Positions 11,199 to 24,619 of a stretch of DNA of 64,000 bases are shown piece after piece. The translations under genes and the position numbers were made by a program. Source of the DNA: Macrobrachium rosenbergii (taxonomy: Eukaryota > Arthropoda > Malacostraca > Decapoda > Palaemonidae); assembly GCF_040412425.1 (NCBI RefSeq), contig NC_089749.1, forward strand, positions 41,878,239 to 41,942,238, in the 5' to 3' direction. The notes under the pieces were generated by a model. That model ran no database searches. It was given only the letters and a program-made list of their open reading frames with translations, and was not told the DNA's origin. The first letter of the stretch is position 1. Each line of letters starts with the position of its first letter.

Positions 11199-12224
11199 GT
11201 ATGTATTATAAAGCATTTTGATATTTTCTGTAACCTTATAGATGGAAATTAAAGTTACATCACCTTGACAAATGGTATCATAGATATGACAATTACCCAA
11301 GATAACTGTGGTATTGAGTCTGGTCAGAATGTCTGGCTACCCCTAGAATGTGATTGAATCTTCCATAGGTGAGCCATTATCCTGAACCTTTTCTTGCTTT
11401 TTCCCACTTTTAACCAGACTACTGAACTACTTCAATTGGATTTCCTGGATTAACAAACCATGATGTTAATTTTTCTGACAGATTTCTCTTCATAAGTTGT
11501 TTGACCATTCTTGTTGTCTGTGTTCCTACTTTACAAAGACTTTATTGATTTGTCAGTCTCTTATACTTTGTATTGCTCCATTCTTTACTTTAGTTGCTCA
11601 CCATGAAAAATTTAAGTCTTGCTTTAAGTACCCCAGTGCATTTTTGAGAACAGAATTTTTTTTACAATTGTCGGCTCCTTGGTTTTAGGTGTAAGGTATT
11701 GTCTGTCAAGGTAATTAGCAAATTTGTATGAATCACTGAACATTTCATGTGTGATGGCTTCACTTAGAACAAACATAGGTAAGTTTCAAGGAAGATAGAT
11801 TACAAGTATCTTTTAGGTAATGATGATTATACAAGAAGTTGTTGGAAGATACAGAAATCTCTAATTCTTAAGATTTTGATTATGATAGGAGTTGACCATC
11901 CATTCGTGCTGACTAAGTATAAACAAACTACTTGAAGTACTTTTGAAGATTTCTGCCTTTATATAGTTTTGGTGCCATATGTATAGGCTGACCAATGCCA
12001 AGGTTGAAGTTTTTCATATGAACCTGTAGATTAATAAAAAAAGTTTATAGACAAGAAAACATCACTGACAGTTGTAAGGTTTATATATGAAATATTTTGA
12101 ATGATTTTGGTAAAATGGAGACAAATTATTGTGAAATCAAATTTTGTAGATAGAGTAAACGAGAGTAAACAGTTATTCAAGACCATTTTATTTTTTATTT
12201 GCAATTGATTGTTCATCATTTCAG

Positions 12225-12329
12225 GCACATATGCCCCATTTTTGGATGATAATTTCGATGTGCAAGATCATGTCAGCAAGCTTGTCCAGGGTGTTATAAT
12301 TGCTGAGGAGCTGAACAAACTTAATTTGG
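12225..12329 (+). CDS. COG5: COG5 coding exon 2
   Basis: Acceptor TTTCAG at 12219-12224, donor G|GTGAGT at 12330. The 35 codons read on from exon 1 in phase 1 and encode TYAPFLDDNFDVQDHVSK, then a helix with VIIAEELNKLNL. Family knowledge: COG5 proteins have a Phe-Leu-x-x-Asp-Phe-Asp-Val block near the N-terminus, then an I-A-E-x-L-x-K-L helix. Both are present and intact here. This is the start of the N-terminal helical region that packs with the other lobe-B subunits. No indels are seen in this exon, unlike exon 3. The following intron runs to 30158 (about 17.8 kb) and is almost all transposon sequence. Confidence 0.85.
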
Positions 12330-12486
12330 GTGAGTTTTCAAGATTGTTTATAGCTTTTTACTATCAGTATTTCATATTTGTTTCCAAATTAAAGTTGTGG
12401 ATGGCTCCACAATGTTTTGTTTTTTAAGTACATAGATTAAGAAATGTATCCTTCAGATTTTGAGTGTGTATCTAGCAGTATTTATT

Positions 12487-14985
12487 GGGGATGAACTTTA
12501 CTTACTTACTGTTAAATTAGCTTAAATCTTCTCCGCTGATAGGCGAGTTGGCATTCAAACAAAAAAGATCTCTTGGCTGACCCAGAAGACTGTGTAGTTC
12601 ACCTATTTCTCCACCAGGTGCATTTGAACGTTTTAAGCTCTAGTCAGAATTCTCCTTACCGCCATTGCGCATAGGTGATTGTTGGTATTCTGTGACATTT
12701 GGCTGTTTTGCACCTGTTTACGGTATTGTAATTTCATTTTCCTAGGATGTCTTGTACCAGAAGCAAATCCAATAACGTCAGGCTGTGTAGGAATGATTTT
12801 TGTGTAAGCAGGATGTTGAAATTTGAAGTAGATCAACATTTGGTTTGTACTGGCTGTAGGGGTACGGAGTGTGATCTCGAAACTAGATGTGAGGAATGTG
12901 CGGATTGGTCTGAGGACTTTATGCTTAAATATGCCAGATATTGGAAAGAAGGGAAGCTGATAGATTGCAAAACCAATTAGTTAAATGTTCCTTCATCTGT
13001 AGCTATTCCTGCTCAGGCTAGGCTTTTTGATAGTGCTAGTATTGAGACTCCCTTTGTAGCTCTACCTTCTGTTCCCCTTTCGGTTCAGGAAAAGTGCATC
13101 AAGAAGTTAGAACAGGACGTTAACATTATTTTAAGTTCTATTACAAGTTTAACTGAGTTTGTGACAGGGAACCACTCCGAATATCCGCATAGTGTGTTCT
13201 TTTTCACGTTCCCCTGGTAGAAATAAGGTGTTTGTGCCCTTGCCTGTTCATGGCCCGAGCCTTGTACTACCCTGCGATAGTGGGACTTTGCAAAAGAGTC
13301 AGCTACCAGGGAACAGGTTCGGTTCTTGGGGCGACAGGGTTCTGTGCTCTCCAATACCTACTTCTCCCTTTTCACAGTCTTATTGACTATACAGTATTTA
13401 GAATTAATATAATATATACTTATTAATATCCTTCTCAAGGCGATCATTTTCGCGTTCCCTCTCTGTTTTTCAGACTCATCTCGTATATTGCGTTAGCTGA
13501 AAGATCGTTTTGGTGAACGTTAATCTTTCCTATATATGTGACTTCTGCCATCATCGGCACCTAGTGTGAGGTTGTTAGCACCTTTAGGACTAATTATATG
13601 GGCATAGACAGTTTTCTTAAAAATAATGTGTCTGTAGCGAATTTTACTTATTCTGTTATGTTGACTCAGTCAATTGTTTAACCAATCTCTCATCTTTTGC
13701 TCATTCTAAGTCCTTGTTTGCTAGCCTATTTCTCTTCTCTATCAAAATGCACTTGTTCGTTCTTTGCATGCTTTTTCTTCAGCTATCGACAAATCTCTTA
13801 CTTCTGTCCGATTAATGTTTCTCTTTCTAAATCTACCATGGTTACAGTATCTTCTGTTGTTTCCAAGCTAGATATTATTCTAGCTACATAGCTTTCAAAG
13901 GATGTGTCATATGGGAATGCTCTCAAGTATGACTCGCTTTCAGGTGAGGTGGGAAAGTCGTTGTAACTCCTCTTCCCGCCGCCTCCCAACATTTCCAGTG
14001 TCCTTTGGCACCTCATTTTCTTTCATTTAGCTGACTCGTGTGGACTCGGCTGAGTTGCTTCAGACTTTCTCCATTTCATCGAGTCGTGGATGCGAGGCAG
14101 CACTCGGCCGCTGCTGCCTCCTGTCACCAACTATCTCCTCCTGTTGCCCTCTGATTGGCATTTGCTGGAGCATTGTGCTTTGGTGCATCCTCATTTAGTT
14201 GAGGAAGGAGACCACATAGAGAATAGGTCTTGCTTGTCTTCGAGTATTTTGGCGCCCTTTAAGTATTTGGAGAGTAGAATCCAAGCTTTTTCCTTCAATT
14301 AGAGCGTGTTTCCTTACTTTTTTCATACTTGGGTGCATAAAGCTCCCTTTAGGTCTGCCGGGGTTGTTTACTGTTTTTCTATAAAGTTGCGGAGTCCTCC
14401 TCTTGGGATACAGCCGCTTAATCAGCGGTTAAACAGTCTTCAGTAGAAGATACAGTTTTCTTTTCTCTTTCCTGTGAAAAGATGAACTCAATACTGATAA
14501 GTGCTTTGGACATGCTGAAACAGTCTGCTTAGATTGTTGAAGTTTTCATCTTTTATTGAACTTTTGCTCAGTATTCTGCCTCTAATCTGTCAGCTTAGAG
14601 AGGTTGAGCTGCCAACTTAGTGCATTTTTGGCACCAGCTTAGTGTGTTTTTGGTGTCAGCCTAGAGAGTTTATGGAGCCACCTTTAAGGGTTTTTGGCGC
14701 CATCAGGAGTTTAGCAAAGAAGAGCGTTAGTTTTTAAGTCATTTCTGATACTGCAGGCTAGTGTTCTCATGCCTATACTAACTTGGTTTGGAAGAAGCGA
14801 GAACACTTATGCTCCTATGTGTAGTAAAGGCTTATGTGGCACAGGTGAAGGCAGTAAGGGAGGATATGTTGATACAGATCTTGTTTTATACCTTTTGGGG
14901 ATAAGTTTAGCCCTCAGCTTCTGGTAGATGGCCAGTTGCAAGCCTGCTGGTATGCTTGGAGAGACTTCTGTATAAAAGGCGATGA
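12487..14985 (+). mobile_element. DIRS-derived element B' (ORF1 only)
   Basis: The left terminus at 12487-12660 contains TTACTTACTGTTAAA and GATAGGCGAG, matching the termini of DIRS B (24320-24430 and 29725-29955). ORF1 starts near 12747. The stretch after it (13000-14500) is Ser/Pro-rich in broken frames, then a series of CAGCTTAG-bearing segments (14600-14700). No RT or recombinase is seen, so this is an internally deleted copy. Its 14515-14985 part is closely paralleled at 51230-51500 plus 52827-53060 in element C. Confidence 0.65.
12747..12980 (+). CDS. DIRS ORF1 N-terminal zinc-knuckle-like domain
   Basis: Open for 77 codons from ATG 12747. It contains CTGC, then CRGTECDLETRCEECADW and a charged helix SEDFMLKYARYWKEGK. 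Five cysteines in CxxC-x5-C-x6-CxxC spacing suggest a metal-binding module. The same module occurs as CTYASPCKECADW in element A and CTGNECD near 24660 in element B. This is the best preserved ORF1 copy in the window, but it ends at TAG 12978 and the element lacks pol. Function as a gag-like protein is inferred from position only. Confidence 0.6.
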   Translation: MSCTRSKSNNVRLCRNDFCVSRMLKFEVDQHLVCTGCRGTECDLETRCEECADWSEDFMLKYARYWKEGKLIDCKTN

Positions 14986-17240
14986 TTTGTATTTCTGTAG
15001 GAACAAATTTTTAAGTAATATGTGTGTCACTACAGGAATACAAGCCATCAATGGGAGTGTCCCTCATTACGAACTGGAAAGGTCATTGAACTTGGTAACA
15101 AGGTAGTTAACTAGTGGTTATGGGGATGAGTGAGGGAATACACCTCACACCAGTACTAACTACTTTTCTTTGGCCATCAGACAGTGAGGACATGTTTCAC
15201 TGCTCTCCTCCTGTGTGCTCAGTGGATTGGTTGAGGAGCTTGCCACCCTTGTTTCTTTGCAGTTGCATTACTTTATTTGTACCAATTACTTGTTGATATT
15301 ATATAGCAACACCTTAGTTTTGTTTTTCTTTAATTATGAAGAATAAACATGACCAGCACCAGTGTGAGGGACTTTGGCAGCCAACAGTTCTCATCTGTCT
15401 TCTTCAGTGAGAGGTGCATCTGGTTTTGGATGAGATTGGGAACAAGCAAGGAAGCCAAAGACTGGTGTGACCATCTTGGCCAAGAATGGTCAGCTATTAC
15501 AGAACTGGAGAAAGTCTATGGATTTTATGAACCATATTTCACTAACTCTCCCGAGTGCAAGGAGAATTTAGTGACCTCTTGTCCTTCTTTGCTTATGAGC
15601 ATTGACTCCTTCCCCTTGCCTTTCTGGTTAAGCACATTTGAGTCAACGTCGCCTTCTCTATTTCAGTGTACATACAGTTGTCAGAATCAGTGGATGTTTT
15701 GTTGCTGGTGGTGTATGACTGACCTCTGTTTACAGTATGTACTTCAAGTTCTGGGAGGATTGGTTTGTATGCAGTCATGTTATGCATAGACCAGCATGGT
15801 CTCTTCCAAGATTGTGCCTTCTATCGCTCTCTCAGGCGACCTTCTATTAGCCTACATTTTCCTTGAAGATCAAGTCACTGTCAGACTTTTGTTGGTGTGT
15901 ACATAGGCTTTATCCTGTGGTGGCATACAGGATGTTTGTGCTATGATTCTAGTTTCAACTGGTCAGATGGGAGTACACTTATGGATTTTTTTACCACAAT
16001 TTAGATAGGTTACATGTTAAGTGAAATCATTATCATGAGAAAATATATAGGTTGGTGAACCATGATTTTGAGAGGCTACATCTCCATAATCTTATTTTAG
16101 CAATCGTCATTGACTTTGCTATGCTTGTACTTTCACTCCCTAGGAAGTACTCATGGCTTATTGATACATTAGCCTTTTTGTGGGAAGTCCAGCTCTTGCC
16201 TTAGGGTAATTTATACTTTTGGAGGGCCTTAACTTGTTTCAATAGCCCTGCAACAGTATTGATGAATAGATTATCGGGCTCTCAGTTGAGCCAGATGATC
16301 TTGAAGTAACCACCTCCATTCTGTCAGGAACTTTATTGAATGGGGTGTTTGAAGGTTCACCCAGGAGGCAAAGAAGATGTTCTGATTGCTATAGTTGCAT
16401 TCTGCTTGTGGTGTATTGGATCAGAGTAACTTTTTGATCTGCAGATAGGGGAGTTTCTGTTATCCAGCAATCAAGCAGACAACTTTCTTACAACCATGCA
16501 GGATGCCTAAGTGGCATCAGTTATGGCTCCTTCCATAACAGAAATGACAATTACAGTCTTTTGGTTCTTGCATGAAGGGGAAGTCAGATGTAAACCAGGG
16601 AAGGAAGGGATCATAGATTTTATTTTCATTTCATCCTCTCTTCTTTACTTAGGAGGAGGGAGAAACCTCAGATCAGTGTCAGACTCCTAGGGATCCCTTT
16701 CAGGGGTAACATGCAGGCAGCGGTGGACAAGGAAGCAGGATCCCACATTCTCTGTTCCACCATTTGGTATATTCTCAACCTTTAGTGGCAATGAAGTGAT
16801 CAGTAGCCAAACCTCTGGGTGTGGTTAGGCTTCCAGGTTCTTTTGTTGGGAAAAAGCCAACTTCCATAAAACCAGAATAGCATCCCAGCCTTTTTTCCTT
16901 CAGGAAGGAAGTGGAACTTTCCCAGCCCTTCCTTTTTCCCCCAGTTGTGGCTTGCTAGAAGTGAAAGGGACAAGAATGGAAGGGGAAGGTTACTATATAA
17001 CTGTAACATAATTGTTACTGCTGCATTTAGAGAGTTGTTTGTCTTGCCTTTGGCAATAATATGGGGACGGAATGGAGTCTTGGATACTTCAGGTCTCCAG
17101 GGTGAACACCATAGTCTTAGTCAGACTACTGCCCTAACCTTTCTCAGACACCAATCCTGTCTTACCTTCCCTGCAAATTATATTGCCCGCTGTTGTTGAA
17201 GGTATCCCCATAAAAAATTTTGGGTTTGTATATCTAGGAA
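14985..17240 (+). mobile_element. DIRS-A-type internally deleted element E
   Basis: Left terminus 14985-15180 (TTTGTATTTCTGTAGGAAC; then TTGGTAACAAGGTAGTTAAC) and right end near 17215-17240 (GGGTTTGTATATCTAGGAAA). The interior has an ORF1-like open frame at 15349-15789 with KEAKDWCDHLGQEW, the diverged counterpart of the ECADW motif. The rest (15800-16800) is broken coding-like sequence without RT motifs. It directly abuts element F. Confidence 0.55.
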
Positions 17241-19490
17241 AAGTGGAAATTATCTTGAAAATTTGCAAATTTGCCATGAGATCCAGTATATGAAAATAGA
17301 TTCCCAAAACTGTATTATTCCTACAGGGATGCAAACCATCACCTTTATGCAGTAGTGGTCCTCAGTTTAAATTCAAATCAGTTGAAACTTTTTAACAAGG
17401 TAGATAACTGGTGGTAGGTGGGTGAGTGGGGGAAAGCCTCCACTCACCTGTTGTCGCCAAGCACTTTTTCTTTGGCTGCCATCACGTGAGGATAGCTTGC
17501 TGAGCTCCCACCAATTGCTATCTTGAAACTTTTTACTGCTTTCTGCTTGTATGGTGATTTTCTTCTGTGAATCACGGATGTACCTCCAGTCCTGATCTTC
17601 CATGCAAGGAGTTTTTGGGTTTGCTCCCTTTGCAATGGAAAAGGTTTTGGAAGAAGAGGAAGGCTAAAAAGTGTTTGCTGATGTTGTAGGGAGGAAATAC
17701 TCCCCCTTGATGCTGTTGAATCTTTTCAGTTCCTTCTTCTCTGCTCCTTCCTCAAACCTCTCCCTGCTCCTTCATGCATACCCTGCTAGCCTGGTCTGAG
17801 AGGGTTATATGTGGGAGGGTGGGTGTTTAATACACACTTTTCTAAAAGTCAGTTGTGCATACTGGGGTGTGGCCCCAATGGATGTGCGTGCCTTGCCACC
17901 TCTTACCTCCCCCTGTAGGAGGTTAATGCTGTCAGTGCACCTCATGCGGTGCACTGTAGGCATTACTTAGGTTCTCTGCAGCGTCCCTTCACCCCCTAGC
18001 TGCAACCCCTCTCATTCCTTTCACTGTACCTCCATCCATATTCTTTTTCTTCCATCTTACTTTTCACCTAGTGCAGCTGCGAGGTTTTCCTCCTTTTACA
18101 CCTTGAAAACCTTCTTTACTCTCAATTTCCCTCTCAGTGCTGAATAACTCCATAAGTCCCAGCACTTGGCCTTTGGCCTAAATTTTGTATTCCAATCCTA
18201 CCTTCTACCTTTGCTAAGTCAGCTTCTCCAGGAATGGTGACTTTGATCTTGTGGAAGATTTAGCATTCCCTCAGTATTCCAGGGAACCCGTCTTTTGTTC
18301 ATTTCTAGACCATTTAGCTTTGTTCAAGACTTCAGGATCTTTATCCACTGTTGCTGCACCCTTTGCATCAACAACTGTTTGTGCTCCTTCAATTTCTACT
18401 ATATACCAGTTCTTTTGCATCACTAAAGGAGAGTAAGATTGTGTAAGGGTTAAGATGAAGAAACATTATCTCCTTCTCCTCCATGTCTTCTTTTGTGCCT
18501 TTTTCCTCTCGCAAGAAGAAGAAATCCAAGAATCCCTCTAACAAGGGGTCCCAGCGGACTTCAAATGACCGCCTTCCTTCCAGGGTTGGGTGTTCACTCA
18601 CCTATGGGTGGAATGTCTACTGTAGGTAGGATTGAAACAGGTTTCTGAGTGTGGTTGTGACTGTTTCTTCCATTTACTTCTTGGATAGGAGGACTACCCC
18701 AGACTCTTACTCCTGTACTTTTGCCAAGGTATATGGAGTGGAGTCAGCGCAGATTTCTCGTTTAGCACATGCATGGTCTCCTGATCATACAAGTGCAGAG
18801 GGAATCACACTTGACAGATTGCCATTGTATGATACCCACGTGTTGTGACAACTTGTGAGTGTATGTTTGTGCAGCGCTTTGTTTGGTTCCAGGTTTGCCT
18901 TGCCCCCTTGATATGTGCATTAATGATAATTCTCATGCTTACTGTTCTGTGGCCTACACTAGTTAGGCTTTTTCTGTTCATAGGGGTCTTATGGGAGGAA
19001 TGACTATAGTTTAGAACCTCTTTCCATTCATGGTTCACCTTTGGCTCTTCTAATCAGCAGCATCAGGAACCATGGAGTCAGTTGCCATGACTTGCCTGAT
19101 CCTTTCAGGCAGCATTGTGGCTCAACCACTGGGTAAATATGCTTGCTAACTTTGCTATCACAGGTGTCTCACCTGAGAATGAGAAGGCAAAATTCATGAG
19201 GTTGCTGGTATTAGGAGTAAAGGCCTGACTTTCGTCTCACAGGACAAATCACAAGAACAGATCTAAGTTTTATCATGATCCCATTGCAGCCACCCTGCTT
19301 AGTCCCTAATGCCAAAGAAAGAAGTGCTTGGTGCAGCAAGTGAGGTGGGGAGAGGGATCTTCCCATTATCCTACCTACTACCTGTTGACTACCTTGATAC
19401 CAACTTTCATTGACTGATTATGGCTTGTGCTGAGGAATTTTGTACTTCTACGTAAAAGGCTCTGTTTTGTATACTTTGAAATGATAAAAT
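17240..19490 (+). mobile_element. DIRS-A-type internally deleted element F
   Basis: Left terminus 17300-17480 (TTTTTAACAAGGTAGATAAC; CCTCCACTCACC) and right terminus 19290-19490 (TACCTTGATACCAA; AAAAGGCTCTGTTTTGTATA), the same sequence in inverted orientation. The interior carries ORF1-like sequence (18480-19260) paralleling 5560-6110 of element A, for example GAGGTTGCTGGT near 19198 and 6045. No RT or recombinase. Elements E and F lie head to tail. Confidence 0.55.
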
Positions 19491-21403
19491 ATTACTTTAA
19501 AATATTTGACTTTTGACAAATGTTTTTTACTTAATATTTTCTAGCATATGTAGAATATATTCATTCTCACCTTGCACTCAGCACTCCCTGCTTTTAGCAA
19601 ATTTACCTTTTTTTCAGGCTACGCCAAAGTTAGTCCTTTATTATTCCAGGCCTCTTTTTGTATCCTTTAGATTCCTTTTTGTGCACCTTGCAGTATAATC
19701 GGCATTTTAAATTACATTTTCATTAAAGAGTACTGGTTCCCAGGAAGATTACTTACTGGAAATCAGACATTTGAGCCTTTGTCAATTATGAATACTTGCA
19801 TAGGCACTGTTTTTCATTTGAGAGGTCTTTAGATTTAGTAAATCTGATAAATGATAACAGTAACATAATTGGCAAGTTGCTCCTGTTCATATAATAGTAC
19901 AAGGAATTTTCTTTCTCAAATGTCAGAATTCTAATATTAGTGGAATGTGATTCCAAGCTACATACAAAACTGGTCTAACCACTACAGTGTACAATTTTTG
20001 GATTTGGTCATGTTTTGAAGTAATTGGTTGATAAATATGCTAGTGAAGGATCTAGACTGAATCAGTCTGGTAATAATATTTATTGAATTACTGTATATTG
20101 CCAGTAATAATCAGGTGCTGTTCTGATTGCATCCTGGAAAATTACAAAAACAAAACAATTGTCAGTGAGCAGTAACCTTTAATGGATGGGAATCTTCATA
20201 TTAGTATCTGTGACAGGTTGTGGGTGATGGAATGGATGACTCATATGAGTGTTAATATTATGCACCATTTGGTTTGGATGGATTTAGGGGGGAAATGTTC
20301 CTGGCACTTCAGTGGTCCATAAATGATGTATGGCAACAATAATAGCTAAGCACAAGAGACATTGATCAGTATGCCTTGGGATTTTCAGAGGGGAATGTAC
20401 TGCCTCTCTGCAGCTCCAGGACATCTTTTTATTCATTTGCTCATAAACATACCCAGGGATTTCTGTTGGTTTTAGTTCTTATCCTTTATGATAGTATGTC
20501 AGCTATAATTGTAATTTTGCAAAGAAATATTAGAAAAAACATGTATACCTCACAAAAAGTTACTGCACCTCCCCATCTCAGTAAATCTCGTAAATATTTT
20601 ACAACAAATATACTGAGAATTTGTTACTGATTTTAGGTCTTATCTGTTATGATATTATGTGAACTGTAATTATAATTTTACAAAATAAAATAGAATAAAT
20701 TATTGGAAAAAACATGCATAACTTGTAAAAGAGGCCCCAGACAGGGTTGTAAATAGTCACTTTCAACTTCCCATGGAAGGTAGGGAAAAATTTTTAGAAT
20801 TTATTTCTTACACCATGTGCATTTGCAGGTCTTCCTCTTTCCATTAATGTTTTTTTTTCTTAAATTGGCCAACCTTAAAGTTTGCCCAGTCTGTGGGTGT
20901 GCTTGATATATATTTAGCCCATCCCTTAAGGGTTAACACTCAAGAAGAGTTTTAATCACACCAATGAGTCCTTTGACTTATCCAAGAGAATTTACCATTG
21001 AACAAGAGGTAGAAACTGGAACAAGACAATAGTAAAGAAATTGGCCTGATAGGTAGGAGTAAACTGAGCGGAATGGCTTGCTTAAAAATAATGATGCTGG
21101 GTTTTGAAATGACACAGTAAAGAACCTTTAAGCACTTCCTTTAGTGTGCTGGGTAAGGCACACTGTAGGCTGTAACCCTCTATGAGGTCCTTAACTCTTT
21201 CATGAGCCAGTCAAATCCTGCTTTATCCAAGGGGATTCATAAGGGCTTGAGACTGAGGGTCATCTGTGTTGGTGACTCCATGAGGTTTTTGATGGAGAAA
21301 ATGGCATAGTAAATGTTTGTTCCCAAACCCCAGCTTTCTGAGAGCCAAATAAGATACAAAAAGTCATGCAACTTGTCAACATGCTATCTGAGGCCTCTCC
21401 CAG

Positions 21404-21448
21404 GGGCATCCAAAGTGGGAAGAGAGTCACTTCCCACTTTGGATGCCC
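21404..21448. repeat. Perfect 19-bp inverted repeat (hairpin)
   Basis: The arms GGGCATCCAAAGTGGGAAG (21404-21422) and its exact reverse complement (21430-21448) are separated by 7 nt. No run of T follows, and no coding context is clear. It could be a template-switch palindrome or a transcribed hairpin. Confidence 0.9.
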
Positions 21449-23401
21449 AAGGCAATGAGATGAGAAAAGCAGTGCAAGCTTCCATTAACATGGACAATTC
21501 TACCTAGGGAAAGAGGTCCATATGAAGCCTAAAATGTACTGTTAGGCTTCACTGCAGGAACTAAGCAGAGCTCATCTTAGTGAAGGTGGACAAGTGAATC
21601 CATCATCTGCTGTGAAATAACCCTAACCATTTATTACATCAATTAAATCGGATGATCCACTCCATGGTTTATGGTAGCTGGGGCTACTTTAGCACATGTG
21701 GCTGACAGGGAAGAGTGAGCCAAAGGGAACCTCTGGTTGCCTCAGCCAGAAGAGCTAGCAGATCATGATATAACTTGGCATTGGCCATCAAGGAGCTACC
21801 AGGGTTAGCTGAGACCTGGAATGAAAAACATTTGGTTGGTCACCCAGCAAGTCAAACTGATAGGAGGAAAGGCAAAAATATCCAGGTGTTTTAGGGGCTG
21901 CTGAAAGGTTGTTTTCAAAGGCAGCCTGGATCACTAGAGTTCACCAAAGCTTGAAAAGCCTTTCCCCATGCAAGAAAGTATTGACCACTGTCCTGATTAA
22001 CTCAGCATGTGTCAGTTCATAACATGAGGATTGAAAATCTCTGTCCAAATCCTCCAACACTGATTTTGCAGGAAGCTGGATGAGGTTTTTTGCCCTGCAT
22101 TAACCTTGTGGCACTATCTGTGAGAACCCAACCTTTTAGGCCAGGGTGTTGGGGAGTCTTTAGTACTGGTAGGCACAAGGTGGTGGTGCCCAAAGCACCC
22201 TTTCTCTCTGGCTTCATAAAGTGACAAGCATAAAGTGGTCAAGCAGACATATAGTTCATCCTGTGAGGAGGATATTTGTTAAGCCTGTGCTAGAGCTCAT
22301 GAAGCCTGGGGCACTGGCTGATCCTTAGCCATTAGGAGAACTTTTGAGTTCACAAGTAATGAGGATGGGTGTCTGGCAGACTCTGACTACCTTTACCACA
22401 TCTTACCCCATAGATGCAGGCTGCAAATCCTTGGACCCCTTTTCTTAGGACAACAGGTGGCTGTGCATGCAGGCAGTGTAGTCTCCAAGCTCCTCTTTAC
22501 AAAAAAAAAAGTATCTCACAAAAGGTACTCTGATAGCATAAGGTTGGAGGCTGAGTGAGAGAGCAACTGGCTGTCTCTTCCTTCTTCCATCTTCTGCAAA
22601 GTTCAAATGTGTTGCTGTATACAACTGAAAATTACTTTGGGATTGCCCCAGGAGCATAACTCCCCATAGGTAAAAAGATGTCAAAGTTGAAGATACACCC
22701 TGAGAGGATATGTGTAAATAATCTTTTAAAAATGAATGAATTTAGAATTATCAGAAACTCAGATTATGTGTTTATGTAAAGGGATTCAAAATTTTCCCAT
22801 CAATAAAGATTGCCATTATCTTAACCAACCTAATCAGTAAAATAGAATACAGTAAACAAATTACACCATAATTTTTCTGAAATGTAATCATTCTGTGAAT
22901 AAACATGCTATAGCTTAGTAAATCTGAATGATATGAAATATTTGCATCAACTCACAGCCTTTTCTGTTCAACATAGGCAATCAGATTTAAATTCATTGGT
23001 AAATATACACCTTTGCAGAAGCAGCATATGATAACCATAGAATTTTTTTCACTCTGGCTGTTTTACAAGCTGCCATTTTTGGATGTATCTATGAAACACT
23101 GTGTATGTGTCTTGGGATATTTGTTTTCTGTTCATTTATGTGGAAAATTGAGTCATGGTAAATTTCAAGACCTAGGAAATTATGACTCCATAATTACTAC
23201 TTCACTTGTTGGTGCTACGATTGCACGCTTAAACAACATGAAAATCTATGTGAAGGTACAGAATATTGATATGTTGTATACAGAAAGTTGCATTGCTGAA
23301 ATTACAGTTCAGTGGCAATTAAAGGTAGAAATTACAGTAAAATCAGCCTAATTCTGTCATCATATGCTCTTCAGTAGTAACTCCATCATTGTAATTGATT
23401 A

Positions 23402-23613
23402 CAGGCAGTTCCGGTTATCAGCGGGGTTCCGTTTCTGGGGGTGTGGTGATAACCAAAATCAATTTTGGTGCTTTTTCTGTGATTTGATTATGATTTTCGT
23501 TTATCGGCGCCTCTGTTAGGTATGTATCGCGCCAATACCCAAATATATATTTTTCAACAAAATTGCCAATTTTCGTCGCCGATAAAACCGTTGCAATCCG
23601 TTAACAATGCCTG
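23402..23613. mobile_element. Small TA-flanked MITE
   Basis: TA at 23400-23401 and 23614-23615 flanks ends CAGGCAGTTCCGG and ending AATGCCTG. The exact terminal match is only about 6 bp with looser similarity inward. The interior has GTTATCAGCGGGGTTCC and CGCCGATAAAACCG, which echo each other in inverted sense. The pogo/Tigger-like class is inferred. Confidence 0.5.
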
Positions 23614-24049
23614 TACACATATTTAAAATGCATATTCATATCTTGTTAAATAATTACATTGCAAATAATTGGCAGCCACTAACTGGTATCAGCCAGTAAG
23701 GCAAGGCTTATTAATCAGTACTAACTGCTTGTCAGTTCATCTATACATAAGTTTATGATTGACCCAGATGCTAGCTGCCTTCTAACTTGTGCAACCCTAT
23801 TTTTAGGGCAGGTCTTGGCTATCCAGAGTTTTCCTTTTAGTGAGACTTCAGATACATCTCATTCTGCATCAGGGCCTATGAATGTTTAATCCTTGTGCTG
23901 CATTTTATAGGAAGTTGCAGGAGTCATTGTTCCCCTGCTCACAATTGTGACCAGGGCCATAGCATTTCTGGTTGGTGATTCAACTTCCACTCAGTTGAGA
24001 GACTTTTTTTCTTACTTTAGGATAAGTCTCTTATATAAAAGAGTATGGT

Positions 24050-24310
24050 TTGTATTCCTGTAAGAACAAAGTACAAATTTTGAAAGTATAGTTGTATTTT
24101 TCTTAGGCATACAAACCAGAGCCTTTTATCGTGATCCCAGTGTAACCACCCTGCATAATTCTTGATGCTGAAGGAAAAAGTGCTTGGTGATGGCAGGTGA
24201 GTGCCAAGTACTATCAGTTAACTATCTTGTTACCAAGTGCCAAGGAATATTGCTGCATAAAAGGCTCTGGTTAGTATACCTAGGAAAAATTCAAATTATG
24301 CTACTCAAAA
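24050..24310. repeat. Solo DIRS-A terminal unit
   Basis: Starts TTTGTATTCCTGTAAGAAC, then ATACAAACCAGAGCC at 24109; ends AAAAGGCTCTGGTTAGTATA and CCTAGGAAAAATTC. The inner block (TTGTTACCAAGTGCC) matches right termini at 10440-10665 and 19290-19490. No coding part is attached, so it is a recombination or deletion remnant directly before element B. Confidence 0.6.
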
Positions 24311-24619
24311 AAATCTGTGATTATTTTGGGTGCTGTCAGCACTCAAAGTAAACAAAAGAATAATGCTTTGTTGACCTGGATGGACTGTCAGTAATCATGT
24401 GTTTCTAACCAGGTGGCATAAGATTGTTTGTTCTTGTCAGAATTCTTCTTGCAGTGCACTTGAGCATACATTGTGAATCAGACATAATAATTTTGAATTT
24501 TTTCTGGCTGATTTTCACTTGGACGGTATTGTGCTGGTTTTCTGTTTTTGCATTATGTTGTCTTCAGAAAGGAGAGATAGAAACATTAAGCTTTTTTGGA
24601 ATTAGTTTTGAGTAAACTG

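Larger units (their letters stand above)
19491..24050. other. COG5 intron 2, mostly unassigned
   Basis: Holds short open frames only, including 23013-23351 (+, 112 codons, unrecognised). Minus-strand stretches at 21300-22300 look like decayed coding sequence but cannot be assigned. Definite items inside are the hairpin at 21404-21448 and the MITE at 23402-23613. ORF lengths do not exceed chance by much. Confidence 0.35.

Noticed and set aside
11497..11688. 63-codon frame in COG5 intron 1 as a cassette exon
   Set aside because: No acceptor/donor pair in phase and no COG5-like residues.
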